From contig OZ243946.1 of the NCBI GenBank assembly GCA_965214285.1, forward strand, positions 2,294,001 through 2,358,000: a stretch of DNA of 64,000 bases, read 5' to 3'. Within the stretch, counting starts at the first letter, position 1. Each line of letters starts with the position of its first letter. The position numbers and the translations under genes are program-made. A model generated the notes under the pieces. The model searched no databases, was not told the origin of the DNA, and worked only from the letters and a program-made list of their open reading frames with translations. The DNA is from G963422745 sp965214285 (GTDB taxonomy: Bacteria > Actinomycetota > Acidimicrobiia > Acidimicrobiales > Aldehydirespiratoraceae). Below, piece by piece: positions 8,312-16,850 of the stretch.

Positions 8312-8824
8312 TCAGGCGGACGGGGCGAACTGCCCGAAGCCGCCGCGGTAGAAGACCAGCGGGCCTCGGGGGTTCTCGTCGAGGTCCGGTGCCGTCGCCG
8401 CCTCAAGCACCTCGCCGACCACGATGTGGTGGTCTCCGCCGTCGTGCACGGCATGCAGCGTGCAGTCGATCCAGCACAGCGAGCCTGCGATGCGGGGCGC
8501 GCCGGTCGTCCCGGCATGCCAGGCGACGCCAGAGAACTTGTCCTCGGAGCTGCCCGCGAACACCCCGCACAGCTCGGCCTGGTCCTCGCCCAGCACGTTG
8601 ACGCAGAACGACTCCGCTGCGGACATGCGCTGCCAGCTCGCCGAGGACTTGGCAGGGCAGAACATCACCAGCGGCGGCTCCAGGCTCACGCTGGCGAACG
8701 AGCCGATCGCCAGCCCCGCCGGGCCGTCGTCGCCCAGCGCCGCCACCACGCTGACCCCTGTGGGGAAGTGGCCGAGCACACGGCGGAACTCCGCAGCATC
8801 GATAGGCATGTCATCAGTGGGCAT
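8312..8824 (-). CDS. Flavin reductase-like FMN-binding protein
   Basis: 170 residues from the ATG at 8824 (an ATG five codons later is an alternative). The fold is that of the small flavin reductase domain: FRRVLGHFPTGVSVVAA at the start, SFASVSLEPPLVMFC, ESFCVNVLGEDQ, and HHIVVGEVLE followed by PLVFYRGGFG at the end. These enzymes reduce FMN or FAD with NAD(P)H and usually supply a partner monooxygenase. No monooxygenase is adjacent, and the partner is unknown. The gene is divergent from the thioredoxin-domain gene at 9036, with about 210 bp of shared upstream DNA. Confidence 0.9.
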   Translation of the reverse strand: MPTDDMPIDAAEFRRVLGHFPTGVSVVAALGDDGPAGLAIGSFASVSLEPPLVMFCPAKSSASWQRMSAAESFCVNVLGEDQAELCGVFAGSSEDKFSGVAWHAGTTGAPRIAGSLCWIDCTLHAVHDGGDHHIVVGEVLEAATAPDLDENPRGPLVFYRGGFGQFAPSA

Positions 8825-9035
8825 CGCTGGGAACGGTGTCGCTTGGCTCCTGGCCGCGAGGCGGCTGGTCGGGCTCCGGCGATCATAACGGCGCGCCGGG
8901 ACCGGCCACGGCAGTTGCGCCAGACCGAGGCCGCCGAGACCCCCGCCGTGCCGCGGCGCTCGGGCCGGGCTCGCCGGAAGTCTGCAGCGCAGCCGGGATG
9001 AGACTCGGGCGCAGCAGTTGTGGCAGGCTTCCGCC

Positions 9036-10544
9036 ATGCCCGCCGAGACAGCAGCCGCGCCGCCGGCCGAGCCATCCGCGTCGCCGACCGCGCCAGCAGC
9101 ACCCGCAGCGCCGCCGCTGCCTGAGGGCCTCGTCGCCGTGGTCAAGCACGACTGCCCGACCTGCGTGCTGGTGGCGCCCGTGCTCGCCGAACTCGCAGAC
9201 GCCGCCGGGCTCAGCGTCGTCACCCAGGACGACCCCGAGTTCCCCGCGGCGGCCGACTGGGTGATCCACGACGCCGACCTAGCGCTGTCGTGGCACCACG
9301 ACATCGACACCGTCCCGACGCTGCTCAAGGTCACCGCGGGCCGCCCGACCGAGCGCATCGAGGGCTGGTCGCGTGAGCAATGGGAGGCCTTCACCGGCCG
9401 CTCGGGCCTCGGCGAGGGCCTGCCCGAGTTCCGGCCCGGCTGCGGCTCGCTCAGCGTCGACCCGTCGCTGGCCGACGAGCTGGCGGTGCGATTCTCGGGG
9501 TCGCGACTCGCGGGCCGCCGCGTCGAGATCGCCGCCCTGGAGGACCCCTGGGAGGCGATGCACGACCGGGGCTGGTCCGACGGAATGCCGGTGGTGCCGC
9601 CCACCGAGGCGCGGGTGCTGGCGATGCTGGAGGGCACGCACCGCTCCCCCGACGACATCGTGGCCGTGGTGCCTCCCGACATGGCCGATTGCACGGTGGA
9701 GAAGGTCGCCGTCAACGCCGTGCTGGCGGGCTGTCGTCCCGAGTGCCTGCCGGTGGTGATCAGCGCCGTCGAGGCGGCCTGCACCGACGAGTTCAACATG
9801 CACGGCTTGTTGGCCACGACCATGCCGGTGGCGCCGGTGCTGATCGTCAACGGCCCGATCCGCCGCCGGATCGGCATGAACAGCGGGGTCAACGTGCTGG
9901 GCCAGGGCAACCGGGCCAACTCCACCATCGGGCGGGCGCTGCAGCTCGTGATCCGCAACGTCGGCGGCGGCCGCCCCGGCGGCGTGGACCGGGCCACCCA
10001 CGGCAGCCCGCACAAGTACGGCATGTGCTTCGCCGAGGACGAGGAAGGCTCGCCGTGGACCTCGCTGGCGCAGAGCCGGGGCTTTAGCGCAGAGCAGAGC
10101 ACCGTGACCCTGTTTCCCGGCGAGGGGCCGCGCATCCTGCTGGACCAGATGTCGCGCACGCCCGAGTCGCTGACCCGCCATCTCGCCCTGGCGCTGCGGG
10201 CCAGCATCAGCCCCCGCCTGGCGCTGCAGTTCGAGACGGTGCTGGTGCTCGGGCCTGAGCACATGAGCCGCTACGCCGAGGCCGGCTGGGACCGGGATCG
10301 CTTCCTCGCCGAGTTGCATGCCGAGCTGACCTTTCCCGCCGACGAGGTGCTGCGCGGCAGCGACGGCATCGCCGAGGGCATGCCGGAGTTCCTGGCCGGC
10401 CACGAGATCAGCAAGTTCCCGCCCGGCGGGATCCACGTGGTCCACGCCGGCAGCCGGGCCGGGCTGTTCTCGATGGCCTTCGCCGGCTGGGTGACGGGTG
10501 CGACGGGTAGTGTCACCGTCACCACCGAGATCGCCGTCGAATAG
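9036..10544 (+). CDS. Thioredoxin-domain protein partnered with the UGSC selenoprotein
   Basis: 502 residues from the ATG at 9036. After a Pro/Ala-rich leader, a thioredoxin-like domain spans about residues 35-125 with the redox motif KHDCPTC and the cis-Pro segment DTVPTLLK. A domain of about 350 residues follows, with WSDGMPVVPPT, DCTVEKVAVNAVLAGC, GPIRRRIGMNSGVNVLGQGN and GGIHVVHAG. That larger domain co-occurs with UGSC-type (seleno)proteins as I recall; its chemistry is not known to me. The UGSC selenoprotein gene begins 73 bp downstream on the same strand, so the two are probably one operon, with the CPTC centre a plausible reductant of the Sec or Cys centre (inference). Cytoplasmic; no signal peptide. 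Confidence 0.75.
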   Translation: MPAETAAAPPAEPSASPTAPAAPAAPPLPEGLVAVVKHDCPTCVLVAPVLAELADAAGLSVVTQDDPEFPAAADWVIHDADLALSWHHDIDTVPTLLKVTAGRPTERIEGWSREQWEAFTGRSGLGEGLPEFRPGCGSLSVDPSLADELAVRFSGSRLAGRRVEIAALEDPWEAMHDRGWSDGMPVVPPTEARVLAMLEGTHRSPDDIVAVVPPDMADCTVEKVAVNAVLAGCRPECLPVVISAVEAACTDEFNMHGLLATTMPVAPVLIVNGPIRRRIGMNSGVNVLGQGNRANSTIGRALQLVIRNVGGGRPGGVDRATHGSPHKYGMCFAEDEEGSPWTSLAQSRGFSAEQSTVTLFPGEGPRILLDQMSRTPESLTRHLALALRASISPRLALQFETVLVLGPEHMSRYAEAGWDRDRFLAELHAELTFPADEVLRGSDGIAEGMPEFLAGHEISKFPPGGIHVVHAGSRAGLFSMAFAGWVTGATGSVTVTTEIAVE

Positions 10545-10617
10545 AGCCGCACAGAGCCGCCGCGCCGGACCAGTCCGCCACAGGGCCACCGCGCCACAAC
10601 CAGCCAAGGAGAGCCAC

Positions 10618-11139
10618 ATGAGCACCGTCGTCATCGACCCGACCGCCGAGACCCGTCCCGAGCAGCGGCCCAGAGCCGCCCGGCCCGAGTCGCTCAGCGG
10701 GCTGACCGTGGGCCTGCTCGACATCTCCAAGCCCCGCGGCAGCGTGTTCCTGGACCGGGTAGAGGAGTCGCTGGCCGGCCTCGGCGTGAACGTCAAGCGC
10801 TACTCCAAGCCCACCTTCACCAAGCCCGCGCCGGTCGACCTGCGCCACGAGATCGCCTCCGAGTGCCATGCCGTGATCGAGGCGCTCGCCGATTGAGGCT
10901 CCTGCACGACGTGCAGTGTGCACGACATCGCCGAGCTGGAACGACGGGGCATCCCCGGGGTCTTCGTCGCCACCGAGGAGTTCGAGAGCGCTGCGGACAC
11001 GCAGTCCGCCAGCCTGGGCTTCGACCCTGCTGCGGTCTACACCGAGCACCCGATCCAGGACCGCACCGACGCTGAGATGACCGCCATCGCGGATGAGGCG
11101 ATCGAGGGGCTGCTGAGCGCCATCACCGGGCCGGCCTGA
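10618..11139 (+). CDS. UGSC-family selenoprotein (in-frame TGA read as Sec)
   Basis: The frame from the ATG at 10618 (AAGGAGAG ribosome site upstream) is interrupted only by a TGA at 10894-10896 and then runs to a stop at 11137-11139, 173 residues in all. The codons TGA GGC TCC TGC give the diagnostic UGSC motif (Sec93-Gly-Ser-Cys96), followed by TTC and another Cys. The family was defined by this motif in selenoproteins and Cys homologues. Upstream is GLLDISKPRGSVFLDRVEE with HAVIEALAD just before Sec; downstream is HDIAELERRGIPGVFVATEEF. Codon use and GC are continuous across the TGA. The alternative, two separate frames or a nonsense mutation, would split a conserved domain exactly at its active-site residue. 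A SECIS candidate follows. Confidence 0.9.
10910..10924 (+). promoter_or_regulatory. Candidate bacterial SECIS hairpin for the UGSC gene
   Basis: CGTGCA (10910-10915), loop GTG, TGCACG (10919-10924) forms a perfect 6-bp stem. The loop starts 22 nt after the first base of the Sec TGA and begins with G, fitting the usual bacterial SECIS rule (loop about 16-37 nt away, G in the first loop positions). A competing hairpin CTGCAC-GAC-GTGCAG (10902-10916) is closer to the TGA than usual. Both are in coding sequence, as bacterial SECIS elements are. Confidence 0.65.
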
Positions 11140-11195
11140 ACCGACCCGCAACGCCGACCCGCAGCGCCTGCGGCCAGGGCCGGAGGCCAGTCGGG

Positions 11196-12461
11196 CTATC
11201 CCTCAGCGGCGCCGGCCGCAGCCGGTACGCCGAAGTCGACGGTCAGCCCCTCGTCGGTGCCGATGCGCTCGCCGACCACCTCGACGGTGCGCTGCTGCGA
11301 GGCGCTCAGCACGGCGGCCAGCTCGGCGCTCACGTCGCTGCGGCCCGGGCGGGCCAGGCGGATCACATAGCCGCCGTGGCGGTCGACCCAGGTGGGCGTG
11401 TAGCTGACCCCGGCGACGGTGATCCGCCCGGCGTCTTTGTCCTCCAGGAGCGTGACGGTGGCGATCATGCCGTCCTGGGTGGCGGTCACGCAGCAGTTGG
11501 CGGACTGGTTAGACAAGAAGTTGCCCAGCCCGAAGACGACCCATTCGCCGTCGAGTCGGTCGATCGGCTGGACCACGTGGGCGTGATGGCCGATCACGAG
11601 ATCGACATCGGGCGAAGGCAGGATCTGCTCCAGCCATTCCTGCTGGGCGTCGCTGGGCTGATGGCGGTACTCGGTGCCCCAGTGCAGGCTGACGACTGTG
11701 AACTCGGCGCCGGCCTGGCGCGCCAGGGCCGCCTCTTCGAGGATCTCCTCGGGCTCGATCAGGTCCACCAGGTACGGCCGGTCCTCGGGCAGCACGAAAC
11801 CGTTGAGCCCGTATGTGGCCGAGATGTGGGCCACGCGAATGTCGTTCACGACATAGATCCGCGGCTCGAGATCCTCGGCTTCGCTGCGTGCCATGCCGGC
11901 ATGGGCCATGCCGATCTCGTCCATGGCATCGAGCGTGCCGGCGACCCCGGCGGAGTAGCGGTCATAGGAGTGGTTGGAGGCCACCGAGCAGGCGTCGAAG
12001 CCGGCGTCGAGGGCGCCTTCCACCAGCGCCCTCGGTGCGTTGAACTGCGGGTAGCCGGCCAGGCGCGTGTCGTCGTATGAGATCGGCGACTCCAGGTGGC
12101 ATATCGCCAGGTCGGCGGCTTGGATCAACGGCCGCACCTCGTCGAACATCGGCCGGAAGTCCCAGCCCGACTCGCCTGCGTCGGCCGCGTGACGCGCCGC
12201 GGCGCGCACCACCGGGCTGTGAGGCAGCAGGTCTCCGCTGAAGGCCAGCGTGGCGGTGCGCGGCGGGGGCAGCGTGGTGGTGGTCGTCGTGGTGGTGGTG
12301 GTCGTGGTGGTCGTGGAGGTGGACGCTGCGGCGACGAATACCGGCTCGGCCTGCTCGTCTGCGTTGTAGAGGGGCAGGACGTAGACGACGATGCCGCCAG
12401 CCGCGAGGATCACCAGCACCGCGAACCCGAGAGAGGCCAGGAACCTCGCCGTCGAGATCAC
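11196..12461 (-). CDS. CapA-family metallophosphatase-like secreted protein
   Basis: 421 residues from a GTG at 12461. An N-terminal membrane segment (about residues 7-30) is followed by a Thr-run linker, and then the CapA/PgsA fold starts at LAFSGDLLPH. Further metal-site motifs are CHLESPIS, ASNHSYD, VVSLHWGTEY and VIGHHAHVVQPID, with FGLGNFLSNQ. The family includes poly-gamma-glutamate CapA but most members have undefined substrates. No capB/capC or pgs genes are nearby, so a capsule role is not supported. The enzyme is predicted to act outside the membrane, anchored by the N-terminal helix. Confidence 0.9.
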   Translation of the reverse strand: MISTARFLASLGFAVLVILAAGGIVVYVLPLYNADEQAEPVFVAAASTSTTTTTTTTTTTTTTLPPPRTATLAFSGDLLPHSPVVRAAARHAADAGESGWDFRPMFDEVRPLIQAADLAICHLESPISYDDTRLAGYPQFNAPRALVEGALDAGFDACSVASNHSYDRYSAGVAGTLDAMDEIGMAHAGMARSEAEDLEPRIYVVNDIRVAHISATYGLNGFVLPEDRPYLVDLIEPEEILEEAALARQAGAEFTVVSLHWGTEYRHQPSDAQQEWLEQILPSPDVDLVIGHHAHVVQPIDRLDGEWVVFGLGNFLSNQSANCCVTATQDGMIATVTLLEDKDAGRITVAGVSYTPTWVDRHGGYVIRLARPGRSDVSAELAAVLSASQQRTVEVVGERIGTDEGLTVDFGVPAAAGAAEG

Positions 12462-12585
12462 GGCGACCGGTCAGCGCGAGCCGCTCGCGTCCTCATCGTG
12501 ACGGCCCCGCAAGGGCCGGGACCCTCAGCGCATCAGCCATGATCGAGGAGTCGCCACAGTGGCCGGTCCAAGGCAGGGTGGCGGC

Positions 12586-13275
12586 TCACCGGAACAGCTC
12601 CATCACCGACGGGCAGTCCAGCGTCTCGGTTGCGTCCTCGGGCGTCGCCGGGCCCTGCGGCCCGATCACGCAGTCGAAGAGGTCCATGCTCAGCGCTTCC
12701 GGCGGCGCCAGAGCAGGGCCGGTCGTGTGGTCGACGCACCGGGCCCTGTCGCGCACCGCCGTCCACATCGGACCGGGCAGGCGGGTGCCCGCTGCGGCGA
12801 CCAGCCAGACGGGCTTGGACCGCTCCCGGACCCTGGCGACGGCTCGCCGCGCGCCCGGAAGGCACAAGGCCCCGAACTCGCTGATGGCCTCGCTCTCCAC
12901 GATCAGCAGGTTGCAGTTCTCCACATCGGCGCCGGCCTGCGGCAGCGTGCAGGCGATCTCGCCCGTGCCGACCACCGCAGCGCCGACGCCGGGAGGCAGG
13001 ATCAGGTCGAGCGCGTGCGCGGTGGTGTCGCAGCGGATCGCCTCGGTTGCTGAGCGCGCCGCGTCTGCGGGATCGGCGGCTGAGATCATGTTGGCGGCGA
13101 GGCTGACCAGCGGCCCCGAGCCGGGATGCCACTCGATCAGCCGGCGGCAGGCCGTGAGCAGCTCCCGCGGGTCTGCGGCCGTGGCCTCCAGCGCAGCAGC
13201 GGCCTCCGCCACCACGAGCGCCGTGGAGGCGTGCCCGGATCGGGCGATGAAGCGCAGACGCTCGATGGGATGCAC
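12586..13275 (-). CDS. eIF-2B/MtnA-like Rossmann-fold protein
   Basis: 229 residues from the GTG at 13275 (HPIERLRFIARSG); the frame continues upstream but with low-complexity, frame-shadow-like residues. An N-terminal helical part (EAAAALEATAADPRELLTACRRLIEWHPGSGPL) is followed by a Rossmann-like half with VENCNLLIVESEAISEFGAL and KPVWLVAAAGTRLPG. This resembles the C-terminal domain of eIF-2B alpha/beta/delta-type sugar-phosphate isomerase-like proteins, but the canonical catalytic Cys/Asp pair of MtnA is not evident. It is shorter than the family norm of about 300. Substrate unknown. It is divergent from the thioredoxin-fold gene at 13418. Confidence 0.6.
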   Translation of the reverse strand: MHPIERLRFIARSGHASTALVVAEAAAALEATAADPRELLTACRRLIEWHPGSGPLVSLAANMISAADPADAARSATEAIRCDTTAHALDLILPPGVGAAVVGTGEIACTLPQAGADVENCNLLIVESEAISEFGALCLPGARRAVARVRERSKPVWLVAAAGTRLPGPMWTAVRDRARCVDHTTGPALAPPEALSMDLFDCVIGPQGPATPEDATETLDCPSVMELFR

Positions 13276-13417
13276 CGCCCCGAATCGTATGCCCGCCGAC
13301 GGGCGGCCCAGGGCGATTCCCCGCCGCTCACGACACCCGCCGGCCGGTGCCGACCAGACGACGCCTGCGCCGGCGAAGCTGCTGCGGCGCCTGCGGCCTG
13401 CGCTAGCTTGACGCCTC

Positions 13418-13903
13418 GTGACACAGACCGACGCGGACCTCTCGGTGGGCCTCTCGCCGCTCGACGGCAAGCCCCGCCCGCTCAGCGCCTGGCTGACCAC
13501 TTTCCCGCTGGCGCCTGTGGTGCTCGACCCCTACACCCACGAGAGCGCCTGGATTCTCGACACCGCCCGCCGGGTGCTGGCCAACTACCGGGGCGCAGGC
13601 GTGCGGCCATGCTGGCTGGTGCTGGCCGATGAGCAGGACGCCCGGCAGTTCCTGGGGCCATATGCGGACGAGTTCGTGACCTTCGTCGATCCCGGCCGCA
13701 CGGCCGCCATGGGGTTCGGGATCGAGACCACGCCGGCCTTCCTGCTGATCCGCCAGGACGGCGCCATCCTGGCCAAGGCCGAGGGCTGGGACCCCGAGGA
13801 CTGGCGGGAGGTCACCGAAGCCCTCGACGACATCACCCAGTGGCGGCGTCCGCAGCTGCCCGAGCCTGGCGACCCTGCGCCGTATTCGGGCACGCCCGTC
13901 TGA
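13418..13903 (+). CDS. Thioredoxin-fold protein without CxxC
   Basis: 161 residues from a GTG at 13418. Predicted beta-alpha-beta segments include RPCWLVLADEQDARQFLG and FVTFVDPGRTAAMGFGIETTPAFLLIRQDGAILAKAEGWDPE. The second has the TTPA cis-Pro element and the following beta hairpin of thioredoxins. The usual CxxC is missing: the strand ends VRPCWLVLADEQD with one Cys before the strand. It is therefore probably a binding or scaffold thioredoxin-like domain, or a one-Cys redox protein. It follows an eIF-2B-like gene divergently and precedes fumarase by about 180 bp. Confidence 0.7.
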   Translation: MTQTDADLSVGLSPLDGKPRPLSAWLTTFPLAPVVLDPYTHESAWILDTARRVLANYRGAGVRPCWLVLADEQDARQFLGPYADEFVTFVDPGRTAAMGFGIETTPAFLLIRQDGAILAKAEGWDPEDWREVTEALDDITQWRRPQLPEPGDPAPYSGTPV

Positions 13904-13999
13904 GCCCCGCCTCCCCCGCCGGCACTGCGGCCTACTCCCCTGTCGTTCCACCGGCCCGAGAACGCCAACGCCGGCATCTTGTCACCCGAAGGCGGCTCG

Positions 14000-14050
14000 C
14001 CGGTCCTCGCCAACAGTTGCGGTGCACCGGTCCTCGCCAACAGTTGCGGC
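14000..14050 (+). repeat. Two-copy 27-bp direct repeat upstream of fumarase
   Basis: CCGGTCCTCGCCAACAGTTG (14000-14019) recurs at 14027, giving a 27-bp period in the 181-bp gap before the fumarase start. It may be a simple duplication or a paired regulator site; no known operator is recognised. Confidence 0.75.
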
Positions 14051-14084
14051 TCGCCGCTTGGCGCTGCCGGTTAGCGTGGCGGCC

Positions 14085-15722
14085 ATGGCCTGCTTCGCCT
14101 ACTCCGACATCCTGCCGCTCGGGCCCGACACCACCGAATACCGCCTGCTGAGCCGCGACGGCGTGTCGACCTTCGAGGCGGCCGGCGAGACGTTCCTGCG
14201 GGTCGAGCCCGAAGCGCTGGCGATGCTCGCCCGCGAAGCGATGCGCGACATCTCCCATTACCTGCGAACCGAGCACCTCCAGCAGCTCGCGGGCATCCTC
14301 GACGACCCCGAGGCGTCGGCCAACGACCGCTTCGTGGCGGCGGAGCTGCTGCGCAACGCCAACATCGCCGCGGCGGGGGTGCTGCCCATGTGCCAGGACA
14401 CCGGCACCGCCATCATCATGGGGCGCAAGGGCGAGCGGGTGGTGACCTCAGCCGACGACGCCGAGTGGCTGTCGCGCGGCGTCTACGACACCTACACCCA
14501 GACCAATCTGCGCTACAGCCAGCTGGCCCCGCTGACGATGTTCGAGGAGGTCAACACCGCCAACAACCTGCCCGCCCAGATCGAGATCCACGCCAAGCCC
14601 GGCGACAGCTACGAGTTCCTGTTCCTGGCCAAGGGCGGCGGCTCGGCCAACAAGTCGTTCCTGTACCAGGAGACCAAGGCGCTGCTCAACCCCGAGACGC
14701 TCAGCGACTTCCTGGATGCCACGCTGCGCAGGATCGGCACCTCGGCCTGCCCGCCGTATCACCTGGCGCTGGTGGTCGGCGGCACCTCCGCGGAGCACAA
14801 CCTCAAGACCGCCAAGCTGGCCTCGGCGCACTACCTCGACTCGCTGCCCACCAGCGGCGACGCAGCCACCGGCCACGGCTTCCGCGATCTGGAATGGGAG
14901 CAGCGCATCCTGGCCCAGACCCAGGCGTTCGGCATCGGCGCCCAGTTCGGCGGCAAGTACTTCTGCCACGACGTGCGGGTGATCCGCCTGCCCCGCCACG
15001 GCGCCTCGAACCCGGTCGGCATCGCCGTGAGCTGCTCGGCGGACCGCCAGGCCAAGGCCAAGATCACCTCCGACGGGGTGTTCCTGGAGGTGCTGGAGAC
15101 CGACCCGGCCCGATTCCTGCCCGATGCCGCAGACGACGAGCTCTCCGACGAGGTGGTGGCCGTGGACCTAGACGAGCCGATGGAGACGATCCGCAGCCGG
15201 CTGTCGCAGCACCCGGTGAAGACCCGCCTGTCGCTGAGCGGCACGCTGGTGGTGGGGCGCGACATCGCCCACGCCAAGATCAAGGAGCGCCTCGACGCAG
15301 GCGAGCCGATGCCGCAGTACCTGCGAGACCACGCCGTCTACTACGCAGGCCCCGCCAAGACGCCGCAGGGCTACGCGTCGGGCTCGTTCGGGCCGACCAC
15401 GGCGGGGCGGATGGACTCCTACGTGGAGCAGTTCCAGGCGGCGGGCGGGTCGCTGGTGATGCTGGCCAAGGGCAACCGCTCGCGCCAGGTGGCCGAGTCG
15501 TGCGCCCGCCACGGCGGCTTCTACCTGGGCTCGATCGGCGGCCCGGCGGCGCGGCTCGCCAAGGACTCGATCCGGCGAGTCGAGGTGCTGGAGTTCGGCG
15601 AGCTCGGCATGGAGGCAGTGTTTCGCATCGACGTGGAGGACTTCCCGGCGTTCATCGTGATCGACGACAAGGGCAACGACTTCTACGCCGAGGTCACCAC
15701 CCCGGTGAAGCTGCAGCGCTGA
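14085..15722 (+). CDS. fumA: Class I fumarate hydratase
   Basis: 545 residues from the ATG at 14085. This is the oxygen-sensitive [4Fe-4S] fumarase of the TCA cycle (fumarate to malate). The three cluster-binding cysteines are visible in LPMCQDTGTA, GTSACPPYHLALVVGG and GKYFCHDVRVIRLPRHGAS. The N- and C-terminal domains are fused in a single chain as in FumA/FumB. C-terminal signatures are YYAGPAKTPQGYASGSFGPT and GSIGGPAARLAKDSI. Length is typical. The start was set after a run of non-conserved residues because MACFAYSDILPLGPD matches the family beginning. An Fe-S enzyme of this kind depends on the suf system present in the same window. Confidence 0.95.
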   Translation: MACFAYSDILPLGPDTTEYRLLSRDGVSTFEAAGETFLRVEPEALAMLAREAMRDISHYLRTEHLQQLAGILDDPEASANDRFVAAELLRNANIAAAGVLPMCQDTGTAIIMGRKGERVVTSADDAEWLSRGVYDTYTQTNLRYSQLAPLTMFEEVNTANNLPAQIEIHAKPGDSYEFLFLAKGGGSANKSFLYQETKALLNPETLSDFLDATLRRIGTSACPPYHLALVVGGTSAEHNLKTAKLASAHYLDSLPTSGDAATGHGFRDLEWEQRILAQTQAFGIGAQFGGKYFCHDVRVIRLPRHGASNPVGIAVSCSADRQAKAKITSDGVFLEVLETDPARFLPDAADDELSDEVVAVDLDEPMETIRSRLSQHPVKTRLSLSGTLVVGRDIAHAKIKERLDAGEPMPQYLRDHAVYYAGPAKTPQGYASGSFGPTTAGRMDSYVEQFQAAGGSLVMLAKGNRSRQVAESCARHGGFYLGSIGGPAARLAKDSIRRVEVLEFGELGMEAVFRIDVEDFPAFIVIDDKGNDFYAEVTTPVKLQR

Positions 15723-15849
15723 GATCGCAGCGCCGGCTTGCGGTGCCGGCTTGAAGCGCTGGGCTTGCAGCGACGAAGTTGCAGCGTCGAGGGGCGGACT
15801 TGCAGCGACGAAGTTGCGCCGCTGAGCGCCTGCTTGCAAGAGTCACGCC

Positions 15850-16758
15850 GTGAAGGTGCGCATCGGCTTCGGGATCGGCGCCGCGGCCGGGCTGTACGCC
15901 GAGCCGCGAGGCCTGGGCGCGGTGGTCGACGCCCTGGAGGACGGCGGCTGGGACTCGCTGTGGTTCCCAGAGCGGGTGGCCGCAGCCCAGCTCGACCCGC
16001 TCGTGGCCATGGCCTATGTGGCCGGGCGCAGCGAGCGGCTCAAGTTCGGCCCCGCGGTGTCGGTGGTGCCGGGGCGCAACCCGCTGCTCTTGGCCAAGGC
16101 GCTGGCCAGCCTCGACGTGGTCAGCGGCGGGCGCTGCCTGCCCGCCGTCGGGCTCGGCATCGCTGATTCCGCCGAGCAGCAGGCGTTCGGCGTGCGGCGC
16201 CAGGACCGGGCGGCGTTGTTCAACGAGGTGCTGCCGCTGATGCGCAGGCTCTGGACCGAGGACACGGTGGACCACAGCGGCCCGCGGTTCTCGCTGCAGG
16301 GCGCCAGCGTGCTGCCCAAGCCGGTGCAGGTTCCTTTCGAGGTGTGGATGGGCGGCGCTGCGCCCAGCGAGCTGCGCCGCACCGGGCGGCTGGCCGACGG
16401 CTGGCTGGCGTCGTTCGCCACGCCTGCGGACGTGGCCGCGGGCATCGCCGCCATCAGCGAGGCCGCGGCGGAGGCTGGACGTGAGATCGACGCCGGCCAC
16501 TACGGGGTGCTGATCCCGGTGGGCAACGGCGAGCTGCCTTCGCGGCTGGCGCAGCGGATCACGGCACGGCGGCCCGGCAGCGCTGCGACCGATGTGGTGG
16601 CCTGCTCGCCTGGGGCGCTGGCGGAGATGATCGACGGCTGCATCGAGGCCGGCGCGACCAAGTTCGTGGTGTTCCCGTTCGGCGACCTCGGCGGGCCTGC
16701 CCAGTGGCTGGCGGAGATCGACTCGCTCGGCCAGGCAGTGCTGCACAAGCAGACCTGA
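15850..16758 (+). CDS. LLM-class F420-dependent oxidoreductase
   Basis: 302 residues from a GTG at 15850. It has the luciferase-like TIM-barrel fold: IGFGIGAAAGLY, EDGGWDSLWFPERV, VVPGRNPLLLAKALASLDVVSGGR and PAVGLGI, then VQVPFEVWMGGAAPSELRRTGRLADGWLAS. The last blocks are typical of F420-dependent rather than FMN-dependent members in actinobacteria. Substrate is unknown. It stands alone on the plus strand, facing the cystathionine gene convergently. Confidence 0.88.
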   Translation: MKVRIGFGIGAAAGLYAEPRGLGAVVDALEDGGWDSLWFPERVAAAQLDPLVAMAYVAGRSERLKFGPAVSVVPGRNPLLLAKALASLDVVSGGRCLPAVGLGIADSAEQQAFGVRRQDRAALFNEVLPLMRRLWTEDTVDHSGPRFSLQGASVLPKPVQVPFEVWMGGAAPSELRRTGRLADGWLASFATPADVAAGIAAISEAAAEAGREIDAGHYGVLIPVGNGELPSRLAQRITARRPGSAATDVVACSPGALAEMIDGCIEAGATKFVVFPFGDLGGPAQWLAEIDSLGQAVLHKQT

Positions 16759-16850
16759 CCCCAGCCGCGACCGGCCTGCCCGACATCCACCGCATTCAGG
16801 GCAGCACCTATGCCGAGCTCGAACGCCGCTACCCCTCCGACACCGAGGAC

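Noticed and set aside
10618..10896. Two short hypothetical genes (10618-10896 and 10918-11139) instead of one selenoprotein
   Set aside because: The split falls precisely at the UGSC motif and both parts are in the same frame with a hairpin following, so recoding explains the data better than two genes.
10902..10916. Hairpin CTGCAC-GAC-GTGCAG as the SECIS element
   Set aside because: Its loop is only 14 nt from the TGA start, closer than usual; the overlapping 10910-10924 hairpin fits the distance rule better.
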